From NCBI GenBank assembly GCA_030627155.1, contig DAOUSP010000017.1, positions 1-13,437 on the forward strand: 13,437 bases of DNA, in the 5' to 3' direction. Positions within the stretch are counted from its first letter, which is position 1, and every line of letters starts with the position of its first letter. Made by a program: the position numbers and the translations under genes. Shown here piece after piece: positions 1 to 7,713 of the stretch. The notes beneath the pieces are model-generated. The model searched no databases. It saw only the letters and a list, made by a program, of their open reading frames with translations, and was not told where the DNA came from. The DNA is from Candidatus Aminicenantota bacterium (GTDB lineage: Bacteria > Acidobacteriota > Aminicenantia > Aminicenantales > Aminicenantaceae).

Positions 1-230
1 AAATTGCATATAGAAAAAATCGCTTGAAAATTTAATATCCCTTTCATCTTCACAGGGATATGTCTTATACCTATTTTTGTTAATTCTTCTATAAATGGGC
101 CATTAGTTAACGAAGCCGCCAAAACATAAAACCTCTCTCTATTCAAATTTTTTGCAAGCAGAATCACATGTTTCTGCCCCCCTCCGACACAAGCTTCATT
201 AATTACTTCTAATACTTTTATCTTATGCAT
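1..230 (-). CDS. Glycosyltransferase family 4, N-terminal part (cut by left edge)
   Basis: Translating the minus strand from an ATG at 228-230 gives 76 codons open to the left edge, beginning MHKIKVLEVINEACVGGG. A short beta strand, then a GGGQKHVILLAKNL-type loop and helix, is the usual start of the acceptor-binding Rossmann domain of GT-B glycosyltransferases of family 4, where a Gly-Gly loop sits near residues 15-20. The catalytic C-terminal half lies outside the window, so donor and acceptor cannot be judged. The start lies one base after the TAA of the preceding glycosyltransferase, and only a weak purine-rich stretch precedes it, so translational coupling is likely. The base composition is AT-rich, like the facing half of the neighbour. 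I am fairly sure of the family and not at all of the substrate. Confidence 0.75.
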   Translation of the reverse strand, partial: MHKIKVLEVINEACVGGGQKHVILLAKNLNRERFYVLAASLTNGPFIEELTKIGIRHIPVKMKGILNFQAIFSICN

Positions 231-231
231 A

Positions 232-1368
232 TTAACCAAGGATCTCTTCATACAGCTTTAAGGTCTCCTCGGCAGTCTTCTCCCACGAGAAATTTTCTGC
301 TCTTTTTAGGCCTTTTTTTCGGAGTTCCTCTCTTAGCCCCCTGTTCCCTGATAATCTTTCTAAAGCTTTAGCTATCTCCTCGGTCTTTGTTGAGTCAATC
401 AATATGGCTGCATTACCAGCTACCTCTGGAAGGGAGGAATAATTCGAAGTTATTATCGGAGTTCCACAAGCCATTGCTTCTAAGACCGGCAAACCAAAGC
501 CTTCATAAAGTGAAGGATACAGAAATATCTCAGCACCTGAATAAAGAAAAGGCAGGTCATCATCCTCTACAAAACCAGGGAAAATAATGTCCCTGGAGAA
601 ACTCATTTCATTGATTTTTTCAAGAATTTCTTTATAGAGCCAGCCTTTTCTCCCGACAATAACCAATTTTTCGTCGATATCTTTATCCTGTTTCAATTTA
701 ATAAAAGCATCTATTGCCCTGAGGATATTTTTCCTTGGCTCTAATGTCCCTAACAACAGTATATATTTAAAATCAATCTTATATCTATTTAACTTTTCCT
801 TTATCTCTTTTTCATTTCTTGGGAAGAATTGTGGCTCCACGCCTTCATAAATCACTTTTATCTTATCTATATATTCAGGATAAAATTTTATTATGTCATT
901 TTTTGTAGAATTTGAAACGGCTATAATTTTATCTGCTTTTCCAAGAATAAGTGGCAATAGATTATTCTGAATCAATCTATGCTTCATCGTGAACATATCC
1001 GGATAAATCTTGGTAATTAAATCATGGATGGTTATAACATACCTACAGTTTTTAGCTTTATAAAGAAAAGGAATCCCCACATGGTCTAACCCATGAAATA
1101 AATTCATATCCGAATCTCTAATACAGAAAGGTAAAAAAATTCCTTTTCTCAAAACATTACTTTTAATATGAGTATATTTATAAATAAACCTTACATGGGA
1201 ATGCTTGATTATTAAATCCTTATTAAAAGATTTATGATAAAAGATTGATATTTCATTTCTGTCATCACACAATAATATTTTGGCTATATTATTAATCAAA
1301 TTGACAGCATATCTGCCTATGCCTCCGCTTTTAATTGTTAAACTGTCTATATCATAGCCGATTTTCAT
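232..1368 (-). CDS. Glycosyltransferase family 4 (GT-B fold, retaining)
   Basis: This 378-residue protein has the full two-domain GT-B architecture. The N-terminal acceptor domain carries the glycine loop SGGIGRY (residues 14-20) and an IHDL motif (His115-Asp116). The C-terminal nucleotide-sugar domain starts near residue 200 with GTLEPRKN (207-214), the Arg/Lys-containing phosphate-binding stretch. The family EX7E motif is present as Glu289 to Glu297 (EGFGLPVLE), so the enzyme is probably active. The closest general type is the mannosyl/rhamnosyltransferase-like group that builds O-antigen, capsule or exopolysaccharide in the cytoplasm; the actual sugar cannot be read. Thirty-four bases separate it from the upstream glycosyltransferase, and its stop is one base before the next gene, which supports one operon. 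The upstream ribosome site is modest (AGGA about 4 bases before ATG). The coding sequence for the N-terminal half is much more AT-rich than that for the C-terminal half. Confidence 0.9.
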   Translation of the reverse strand: MKIGYDIDSLTIKSGGIGRYAVNLINNIAKILLCDDRNEISIFYHKSFNKDLIIKHSHVRFIYKYTHIKSNVLRKGIFLPFCIRDSDMNLFHGLDHVGIPFLYKAKNCRYVITIHDLITKIYPDMFTMKHRLIQNNLLPLILGKADKIIAVSNSTKNDIIKFYPEYIDKIKVIYEGVEPQFFPRNEKEIKEKLNRYKIDFKYILLLGTLEPRKNILRAIDAFIKLKQDKDIDEKLVIVGRKGWLYKEILEKINEMSFSRDIIFPGFVEDDDLPFLYSGAEIFLYPSLYEGFGLPVLEAMACGTPIITSNYSSLPEVAGNAAILIDSTKTEEIAKALERLSGNRGLREELRKKGLKRAENFSWEKTAEETLKLYEEILG

Positions 1369-1402
1369 CTTATCCTGGCTCTCTCTAATTAATTATATCT
1401 TC

Positions 1403-2536
1403 TTATTCTTCTATAATCGACAGATAAAAGTTTAAGGTTTCTTCGGCGGTTTTCCTCCAATTAAAATCCCTAACTCTTTCTTTCCCTTTATAGATTAATT
1501 GCTTGCTCAAAGTTTCATCTTTTAAACCAAGGAGAATCTTCTCTGCTATATCCTCTTGTTCTTCTGGGTTGAAATATAATGCCGCATCTTTTGCAATCTC
1601 GGTAAGTGCAGCCCTTCGTGAAGTCACAACTGGCAAACCAGCGGCCATCGCCTCGAGAATGGGTAGGCCAAATCCTTCGTATAGGGAGGGAAACACAAAG
1701 AGCGACGCCAAATGGTAGAGGCCTTTTAATTCTTTTTCCGGAATATACCCTGTGAAAATGACCCAGTCTCCAAGTTTTAACACACTTACTTTTTCTAAAA
1801 CATTTTCATAATCTTGACCTTTCCGGCCAACAATCACAAGAGGAATTTTTTTATGCTTTTCATGAATAATCTTCAAGGCATTGAGTAGATTCAAGATGTT
1901 CTTTCTCGGCTCAATAGTCCCAACAAAGAGAAGAAACGATTGAGGCAAATTATATTTCCCTTTTATTTTTTCAAGTTCGTCAGCAGAAATATCTTTCCAA
2001 TACTCCTTTTGAATACCAAGATGAATAACTTTTACTTTATTGGGGTCAAGCGAGAATTTTTCCAAAACCTGCTTTTTTGTAAATTCAGAAATAGTAATAA
2101 CCCCATCCGCCTTTCGAAGAGAGCTCTTTATCCCTCTGACAAAGGCGTTCCTTGTTTCCCTGTCTACCTTATAAGGCGAATCCATAAAAAACAAGTCATA
2201 AACAGTCACCACTTTTTTCCCATGCGTCGGTAAAATCAATGGCGTAGGTGAATGAGTGATATCCAGTTTTTCCTTGAAAAAATGATCTAATTTTGGCCAA
2301 CCTAATTTATACCATAGAAAATTCAGTAATTTGACGGGATAATGGAAATCTCGAAAACTCATCTTCATAAAAGGAGGAATTTTTTGGGCGTTAAACCTAT
2401 CTTTCAATGAGGAAGAAAAGAGGAAATATTCATTATCCTGGTCAATATGGGAGAGAGAAAACAATAAATTCTTGAGATAGATTCCAACGCCGGTCTCTTC
2501 TTTAAGGAAAGGACGCACATCAAATCCGATTCGCAT
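1403..2536 (-). CDS. Glycosyltransferase family 4 (GT-B fold, retaining), first gene of the cluster
   Basis: This 377-residue protein is a second complete GT4 enzyme. The N-terminal domain has the ETGVGIYLKNLL loop-helix (residues 14-25) and a VYDL motif (112-115). The donor domain has GTIEPRKN (206-213), VIVGRKG (234-240) and the EX7E pair Glu287-Glu295 (EGFGLPILE). The C-terminal half closely parallels that of the next gene (GRKG, PSLYEGFGLP, the ending TAEETLxxY), so the two are probably paralogues working on the same glycan. It is the first gene of a leftward operon of at least three glycosyltransferases. No Shine-Dalgarno sequence precedes the ATG, and a promoter -10 box lies only 8 bases upstream, so the message may be leaderless. 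The acceptor and sugar are unknown. Confidence 0.9.
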   Translation of the reverse strand: MRIGFDVRPFLKEETGVGIYLKNLLFSLSHIDQDNEYFLFSSSLKDRFNAQKIPPFMKMSFRDFHYPVKLLNFLWYKLGWPKLDHFFKEKLDITHSPTPLILPTHGKKVVTVYDLFFMDSPYKVDRETRNAFVRGIKSSLRKADGVITISEFTKKQVLEKFSLDPNKVKVIHLGIQKEYWKDISADELEKIKGKYNLPQSFLLFVGTIEPRKNILNLLNALKIIHEKHKKIPLVIVGRKGQDYENVLEKVSVLKLGDWVIFTGYIPEKELKGLYHLASLFVFPSLYEGFGLPILEAMAAGLPVVTSRRAALTEIAKDAALYFNPEEQEDIAEKILLGLKDETLSKQLIYKGKERVRDFNWRKTAEETLNFYLSIIEE

Positions 2537-2544
2537 GTTGTGTA

Positions 2545-2573
2545 AATTTATGCGGAATCATATCAATTGTCAA
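2545..2573 (-). promoter_or_regulatory. Promoter of the glycosyltransferase operon
   Basis: On the minus strand a perfect -35 TTGACA (2573-2568) is followed after 17 bases by TAAATT (2550-2545, four of six consensus positions). Only eight bases then separate the -10 box from the ATG at 2536. A start site at the normal distance would fall on or just before the start codon, giving no untranslated leader and no Shine-Dalgarno site. The assignment rests on sequence match and position only. Confidence 0.6.
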
Positions 2574-2610
2574 GGAGGGAAGACTTAGTAGATGTTTACG
2601 ATGCAAACTC

Positions 2611-2639
2611 TTGCTTTGTGCGCCATGCAGTGATATTAT
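2611..2639 (+). promoter_or_regulatory. Promoter of the M20 hydrolase gene
   Basis: TTGCTT (2611-2616) is followed after 17 bases by TATTAT (2634-2639, five of six), with a TG dinucleotide one base before it (TGA-TATTAT), giving an extended -10. Transcription would begin near 2646, shortly before the ribosome site at 2653. The -35 box is weak, which is common when the -10 is extended. The position argues that translation does not begin at the TTG at 2611. Confidence 0.5.
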
Positions 2640-2652
2640 TTTTCCAAAAAAA

Positions 2653-2657
2653 AGGAG
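2653..2657 (+). promoter_or_regulatory. Ribosome binding site that fixes the M20 hydrolase start
   Basis: AGGAG (inside AAAAGGAGAG) lies seven bases before the ATG at 2665. This spacing is ideal, whereas no such site precedes the in-frame TTG at 2611, so the protein is taken to start at 2665. Confidence 0.8.
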
Positions 2658-2664
2658 AGTTCTG

Positions 2665-3897
2665 ATGAACGATTTTGATAAAATCGCAAAAAGAATCGAT
2701 AGTTATCGGGATGAAATGATCGATATGCAGATTCAACTTTGTGCGATACCAGCAATTTCGCCATCCAGTGGCGGAGAAGGAGAAACCAAAAAAGCTGAAG
2801 TTTTATTAGATTTCTTGAAAAAAAACGGATTCGCTCAAATTGATATAATCAAGGCGCCTGACTTTGATGCCCCTTCTGGATATCGTCCAAACATCTTGGC
2901 TCTGTATAAAGGAAAAAATTCTTCCAGAACAATCTGGGTCATGACGCATATGGATGTTGTCCCCCCTGGAGAGCTTTCTTCTTGGCAGGGAAATCCATTT
3001 AAAGCCTGGGTGGAAGAAGGGAAAATTTACGGTCGAGGCGTTGAAGACAACCAGCAGGATATGCTGGCTTCTCTCTATGCAGTAAAGGTATTTCATGCAG
3101 AAGGAATCCTTCCCAACTACGATGTAGGCATTGCCCTTGTTTCCGATGAAGAGACAGGAAGCTCAAAAGGAATCGAATACGTTCTAAAAAATTCAAACTA
3201 CTTTCGAAAACAGGATCTTATTATAGTGCCTGATGCTGGAAATCCTGAAGGGACAATGATTGAAGTCGCTGAAAAGAGTATTTTATGGCTAAAATTTAAA
3301 ACATTAGGGAAACAAGCCCATGCCTCCACTCCAGAAAAAGGGATTAACAGTTTCAGAGCCGCTTCTTTTCTCGTGACAGAGCTCAACAAGCTTTATGATA
3401 TTTTTGGAGATAAAGATGCGCTTTTCGACCCCCCTCGCTCCACATTTGAACCTACCAAGAAAGAATCCAATGTTCCTAACGTCAACACAATCCCGGGTGA
3501 AGATATTTTCTACTTGGACAGCCGTATTCTTCCACATTATTCTATCAGAGACGTTGAAAGCGAAATCCAAAAAATGGCTGCCAAAATTGAAAATAAATTC
3601 AATGTGAAAATAACCACGGAGGAAGTTCAGAAGGCACCTGCAGCTCCCCCAACTTCTCCAAAGGCACCTGTAGTCTTAGCACTGCAAAAAGCCATAAAAA
3701 AAGTCTACAATAAACAAGGAGAGGCAACAGGAATCGGAGGAGGAACCGTAGCAGCTCTCTTTCGAAAAGCACATTTTGAGGCCGCATGTTGGTCAAAAAT
3801 AGATGAAACAGCTCATATGCCAAACGAATACTGTGTTATTGAAAATATGATGGGGGATGCTAAAGTATTTTCTCATATTTTTCTCCAGAACGATTAA
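2665..3897 (+). CDS. M20 family metallohydrolase (ArgE/DapE/CPG2-like)
   Basis: This is a 410-residue dinuclear-zinc amidohydrolase. The M20 ligand set is complete: His95 with Asp97 in THMDVVPPG, Asp128 in GRGVEDNQQD, the catalytic/metal pair Glu162-Glu163 in SDEETGSS, Asp190 in IVPDAG, and His384 in TAHMPNEY. The dimerisation/lid domain is inserted at about residues 200-320 (GKQAHASTP). The family cleaves N-acyl or peptide bonds of small substrates (acetylornithine, succinyl-diaminopimelate, dipeptides, folate-glutamate). The VEDNQQD and THMDVVPPG versions fit the generic ArgE/DapE-like group and do not single out one substrate. No arginine or lysine gene is nearby, so a peptide- or acyl-amino-acid-salvage role is at least as likely as biosynthesis. 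There is no signal peptide, so it is cytoplasmic. It is monocistronic, facing the next gene tail to tail across 14 bases. Confidence 0.9.
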   Translation: MNDFDKIAKRIDSYRDEMIDMQIQLCAIPAISPSSGGEGETKKAEVLLDFLKKNGFAQIDIIKAPDFDAPSGYRPNILALYKGKNSSRTIWVMTHMDVVPPGELSSWQGNPFKAWVEEGKIYGRGVEDNQQDMLASLYAVKVFHAEGILPNYDVGIALVSDEETGSSKGIEYVLKNSNYFRKQDLIIVPDAGNPEGTMIEVAEKSILWLKFKTLGKQAHASTPEKGINSFRAASFLVTELNKLYDIFGDKDALFDPPRSTFEPTKKESNVPNVNTIPGEDIFYLDSRILPHYSIRDVESEIQKMAAKIENKFNVKITTEEVQKAPAAPPTSPKAPVVLALQKAIKKVYNKQGEATGIGGGTVAALFRKAHFEAACWSKIDETAHMPNEYCVIENMMGDAKVFSHIFLQND

Positions 3898-3911
3898 ACT
3901 ATTGTTTTCTT

Positions 3912-4874
3912 TCATCGTAAGAATGGTTTTTTGTGGATTTTTTGAGCAACCTTAAAAGTGTTCAAGTGAATCGAAACCGTATCATGAATATCGTAGGCAT
4001 ATCCTCCAGCCAGAAGTATAACAACAGGAATTTTATGCCTCCTTGCCTCTTCAAGGACTATTTGGTCTCTTTCTTTAAGTCCCTCCATTGAAAGCTTTAA
4101 GCCACCTAACTGATCGTTTTTATACGGGTCAGCTCCAGCTAGATAAAAGATCAATTCAGGTTTAAATTTTGAATATAGCTGCGGAATGTGCAGCCGAAGC
4201 GATGCCAAATATTTTTCATCTCCATCCCCAGACCACAATTCAATATCCAGAGAAGAGGCTGGTTTCTGTGCCGGGTAAAGATCCATTTGATGGATCGAAA
4301 ATGTGAAAACATCATCTGTTTTTGAAAATATCGCAGCTGTCCCATTTCCCTGATGGACATCACAATCAACCACAAGGGCTCTTTGAATCCTCCCCTCTCT
4401 TCTAAGCTTTTCAATTGCAACTGCCACATCATTTAACACACAAAATCCCTCTCCATGGTCAGGAAACGCATGGTGAAATCCTCCTCCAATATGGAAAGAA
4501 ATCCCATGTTCAAGTGCTTTTTCGGCTGCAAGCACAGTGCCACCAACACACAGAAAAGCAAAGCTTCTTAACTCAGGTGAGAAAGGCAATTCTATAGCAG
4601 CGGCTTCAGAAGGAGAAAGGCCTCCAGTTAAGAGCTTTTTTACATACTTTTCGCTGTGGACTAAACAAACATCTTTTATAGAAGCTGTTTGAGGAGAAAG
4701 AAAATTTTCCTTCCGAGCCCCCATGTATAAAAGCTTTTCGTATAAGAGTCTATATTTTCTTGACGGAAAAGCGTGGTTTCCGGTCTTAACCATCCAATAC
4801 GAATCACTATAGATAAAAGTGAATGAAAATTTCTTCCTAAAAACCCTTTTGAACAGTCGACTCAGTTGTCTCAT
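3912..4874 (-). CDS. Histone deacetylase-superfamily enzyme (zinc amidohydrolase)
   Basis: This 320-residue protein has the arginase/deacetylase fold. The active site is intact: the paired histidines His134-His135 in GGGFHHAF, FCVLNDVAVA (144-153), zinc ligands Asp172 and His174 in DCDVHQGNGT, the third zinc ligand Asp249 in LAGADPYKND, and the transition-state tyrosine Tyr292 in AGGYAYD. Bacterial members remove acetyl or longer acyl groups from lysines (AcuC type) or from polyamines; the present sequence does not tell which. It sits 27 bases downstream of pyruvate,phosphate dikinase and is probably co-transcribed with it. The start is uncertain: no Shine-Dalgarno site precedes the ATG at 4874, and the first 15 residues are a basic extension, but the family's FxxxYSDxY strand (about residues 18-26) lies upstream of the next Met (28), so a later start would remove core sequence. 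Confidence 0.88.
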   Translation of the reverse strand: MRQLSRLFKRVFRKKFSFTFIYSDSYWMVKTGNHAFPSRKYRLLYEKLLYMGARKENFLSPQTASIKDVCLVHSEKYVKKLLTGGLSPSEAAAIELPFSPELRSFAFLCVGGTVLAAEKALEHGISFHIGGGFHHAFPDHGEGFCVLNDVAVAIEKLRREGRIQRALVVDCDVHQGNGTAAIFSKTDDVFTFSIHQMDLYPAQKPASSLDIELWSGDGDEKYLASLRLHIPQLYSKFKPELIFYLAGADPYKNDQLGGLKLSMEGLKERDQIVLEEARRHKIPVVILLAGGYAYDIHDTVSIHLNTFKVAQKIHKKPFLR

Positions 4875-4901
4875 AAAAAAATATTAATAGAACTTTTTAC
4901 A

Positions 4902-7619
4902 TTACGACAGCTGATTCTTTTCCTTCAATGCTATCTGTGCAGCCGCTAACCGAGCAATAGGGATTTGGTAAGCAGAGCAACTAACATAATTCATTTTGAT
5001 CTTATGGCAGAAATAGATTGAACGGGGGTCACCACCATGAACACCGCATATTCCTATTTTTAGGTCTTGCCGGCTCTGTCGGCCTTTCTTAACTGCCAAG
5101 GCCATCAGTTCTCCCACGCCTTCAATATCCACAGTCCCAAAAGGATCATCTTTCCAAATCCCATGTGTAAGATAATGACTGATGAATCCAGCACCATCAT
5201 CCCGTGAAATCCCGAATGTTGTCTGAGTCAGATCATTCGTCCCAAAAGAAAAGAATTCCGCTTCCTTGGCAATCTCGTCTGCTGTTATTGCTGCCCTGGG
5301 TATTTCAATCATTGTCCCTACTGAATAAGGCACTTGAACTTTGTACTTTTCCATGAGGTTTTCGGCCACATCTACAATAATCTTTTTCTGGTGGACCAAC
5401 TCCTGGACAGAGCCCACAAGAGGAACCATGATTTCTGGTACTATTTTCTCTCCTTCCAGAGCAACCTGGCAAGCCGCCTCAAAAATTGCTGTTGCCTGCA
5501 TTTCAATTATTTCAGGATAGGAAATCCCAAGGCGGCACCCTCTGTTTCCAAGCATTGGATTAAACTCAGAAAGGGCTCTCACTCTCTCGAGAAGATTTTC
5601 CAGCTCCTCAATCTTTTTCTTATCTCCTTTCCCAGATGCCTTTATCTCTGCCAGTTCGACCATCAAGTCTTCTTTCTTTGGCAAAAATTCATGAAGTGGG
5701 GGATCGAGGGTACGGATTGTCACAGGATGTCCTTTCATTTCTTTGAAGAGTTCATAAAAATCTTTTCTTTGGAAAGGGAGAAGCCTTGTCAAAGCTTGAC
5801 GTCTTGCTTCTTCTGTCTTGGATAAAATCATTTCTTTAATTATAGGCAGTCTTTCCTTTTCAAAAAACATATGTTCTGTTCTGGCCAATCCAATTCCTTC
5901 GGCCCCAAATGCAAAAGCAATCCGGGCATCTTCAGGTGTATCAGCATTAGCACGGACTCCCAAGCTCCTGAATTCATCCGCCCAGGAGAGAAGCTGTGTA
6001 AAATCCTGGTATATTTCTGAGGATTCCGCGTTAAGCTTTCCTCTTATGACCTGTATAATTTCAGATGGCTTTGTCGGTATTTTCCCTAAAAAGACTTCCC
6101 CTATACTTCCATCTATAGAAATCCAGTCTCCTTCCTTTACTGTTTTCCCATTAACCTGAAAATATTTCTGGTCGCTACCTAGCACAATGGCCCCACAACC
6201 TACAACTGCCGGTTTCCCCATCTGTCGCCCAACAACAGCCGCATGAGAGGTCATTCCTCCTGTGGCAGTTAAAAGTCCCTTAGATGCGCTCATACCGTGA
6301 ATATCATCAGGGGAGGTCTCTTCCCTTACAAGGATGACATCTTTTCCTTTTTCTTTCCAAGCTACTGCATCATTTGCTTTGAATACAACCCGGCCTGTAG
6401 CAGCTCCTGGAGAAGCAGCAAGCCCTTCAGCAAGTTTCTCATGATTGACTAACTCTTTTTGGTCAAAAACAGGATGAAGAAGCTGGTTCAATGCATCTGG
6501 CTCTACCAGCATCAATGCTTCCTCTTTGTTGATTAATCCCTCTTTCACTAAATCAACTGCACTCTTAACCGCAGCAAATCCTGTTCTCTTACCGCTTCGC
6601 GTCTGAAGCATGTATAATTTTCCTTCTTGAATTGTGAATTCAAAATCCTGGATATCATGATAATGTTTTTCTAAATGTGTTGTAATTTCATGCAACTGGC
6701 GATAAGCCTCAGGCATAGAGGTCTTCAATTCTTTCAAAGGGAACGGAGTTCGAACGCCAGCCACAACATCCTCGCCCTGGGCATTTATTAGATACTCTCC
6801 AAAAAGCTCTTTCTCCCCAGTTGCTGGATTTCTTGTAAATCCTACACCAGTTGCAGAGCTTTCCCCAAAATTCCCGAACACCATAAGCTGGACATTGACT
6901 GCGGTGCCCAAATCATCGGGAATATTATTCAACCGCCGATATGTGATAGCCCGCGGATTATACCAGGATTTAAAAACAGCTGAAATAGCCATAAAAAGCT
7001 GTTTTTTGACATCCTGAGGGAAATCCATACCAGTTTTCTTTTTAACAAGGGCTTTATATTCGGCTATGATTTCTTCTAAGGCCTTTTCAGGAAGTTCAGA
7101 GTCATTAAGAATATTCTTCTCTTGTTTTTTTGCCCTGAAAATAGCTTCAAACTTCTTTTTGGGTATCTCTAAAACAACATCTCCAAACATTTGGATAAGG
7201 CGGCGGTAACAGTCCAAAGCAAATCTTCTGTCACCACTTCTTTTTGCCAATCCTTCAACGGTTTTATCATTAAGACCAAGATTTAAGATTGTATCCATCA
7301 TCCCTGGCATGGAAAATTTCGCTCCCGAACGAACAGAAACAAGAAGAGGATTGTCTTCGCTTCCAAATTTTTGCTTTGCCAGATCCTCTAATTTCTTAAG
7401 ATTAGCAAGTATTTCTTCCTCAACATCTGGAGGAATTTTATGGCCTGATTCCAAAAAAAGGTTGCAAACTTCTGTTGAAATCGTAAAGCCGGGGGGAACA
7501 GGAAGCCCAATACCAGCCATTTCAGCAAGATTAGCTCCTTTTCCGCCAAGGATATCCTTCATATCCTTATTTCCATCGGCTTTGTCCTTTTCGAAAAAGT
7601 ACACATGCTTTTCAGACAT
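4902..7619 (-). CDS. ppdK: Pyruvate,phosphate dikinase
   Basis: This 905-residue enzyme interconverts pyruvate + ATP + phosphate and PEP + AMP + pyrophosphate in the cytoplasm, serving glycolysis or gluconeogenesis. Three parts are visible. The ATP-grasp nucleotide domain opens with GGKGANLAEM (25-34) and includes SVRSGA (95-100). The swivelling phosphohistidine domain has GGMTSHAAV with His459 as the phosphocarrier and Thr457 as the site usually modified by the dikinase regulatory protein. The C-terminal PEP/pyruvate barrel has ARTEHMFF (579-586), GNRGCRLGISYPEI (691-704), FSFGTNDLTQTTFG (790-803) and catalytic Cys858 in GICGVHGGDP. Length is slightly above the usual 870-890. One oddity is Val860, where family members usually have Glu (GICGEHGGD). 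It is the first gene of a leftward unit with the deacetylase. AGGAG lies 7 bases before the ATG. No regulatory-protein gene is in view. Confidence 0.97.
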   Translation of the reverse strand: MSEKHVYFFEKDKADGNKDMKDILGGKGANLAEMAGIGLPVPPGFTISTEVCNLFLESGHKIPPDVEEEILANLKKLEDLAKQKFGSEDNPLLVSVRSGAKFSMPGMMDTILNLGLNDKTVEGLAKRSGDRRFALDCYRRLIQMFGDVVLEIPKKKFEAIFRAKKQEKNILNDSELPEKALEEIIAEYKALVKKKTGMDFPQDVKKQLFMAISAVFKSWYNPRAITYRRLNNIPDDLGTAVNVQLMVFGNFGESSATGVGFTRNPATGEKELFGEYLINAQGEDVVAGVRTPFPLKELKTSMPEAYRQLHEITTHLEKHYHDIQDFEFTIQEGKLYMLQTRSGKRTGFAAVKSAVDLVKEGLINKEEALMLVEPDALNQLLHPVFDQKELVNHEKLAEGLAASPGAATGRVVFKANDAVAWKEKGKDVILVREETSPDDIHGMSASKGLLTATGGMTSHAAVVGRQMGKPAVVGCGAIVLGSDQKYFQVNGKTVKEGDWISIDGSIGEVFLGKIPTKPSEIIQVIRGKLNAESSEIYQDFTQLLSWADEFRSLGVRANADTPEDARIAFAFGAEGIGLARTEHMFFEKERLPIIKEMILSKTEEARRQALTRLLPFQRKDFYELFKEMKGHPVTIRTLDPPLHEFLPKKEDLMVELAEIKASGKGDKKKIEELENLLERVRALSEFNPMLGNRGCRLGISYPEIIEMQATAIFEAACQVALEGEKIVPEIMVPLVGSVQELVHQKKIIVDVAENLMEKYKVQVPYSVGTMIEIPRAAITADEIAKEAEFFSFGTNDLTQTTFGISRDDGAGFISHYLTHGIWKDDPFGTVDIEGVGELMALAVKKGRQSRQDLKIGICGVHGGDPRSIYFCHKIKMNYVSCSAYQIPIARLAAAQIALKEKNQLS

Positions 7620-7658
7620 TTGTTAACTCCTTTTAATAGCTATGCTAAATGACATTCA

Positions 7659-7687
7659 AATATACACGTGCTCTTATTAAAATTCAA
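7659..7687 (-). promoter_or_regulatory. Promoter of ppdK
   Basis: On the minus strand TTGAAT (7687-7682) is followed after 17 bases by TATATT (7664-7659, five of six). Transcription would begin about 30-35 bases before the ppdK ATG, leaving room for the AGGAG site at 7631-7627. It lies just past the stop of the MauE/DoxX-like gene, so ppdK need not depend on read-through. Confidence 0.5.
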
Positions 7688-7713
7688 GAGGATAACGGCT
7701 TTTTATTGAAAAG

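Noticed and set aside
2611..2664. N-terminal extension of the M20 hydrolase from a TTG start
   Set aside because: The TTG coincides with the -35 region of a promoter, no ribosome site precedes it, and AGGAG sits seven bases before the ATG at 2665.
5334..5825. 163-residue frame opposite ppdK
   Set aside because: It lies wholly inside an intact, highly conserved gene, with no family resemblance and no ribosome site noted.
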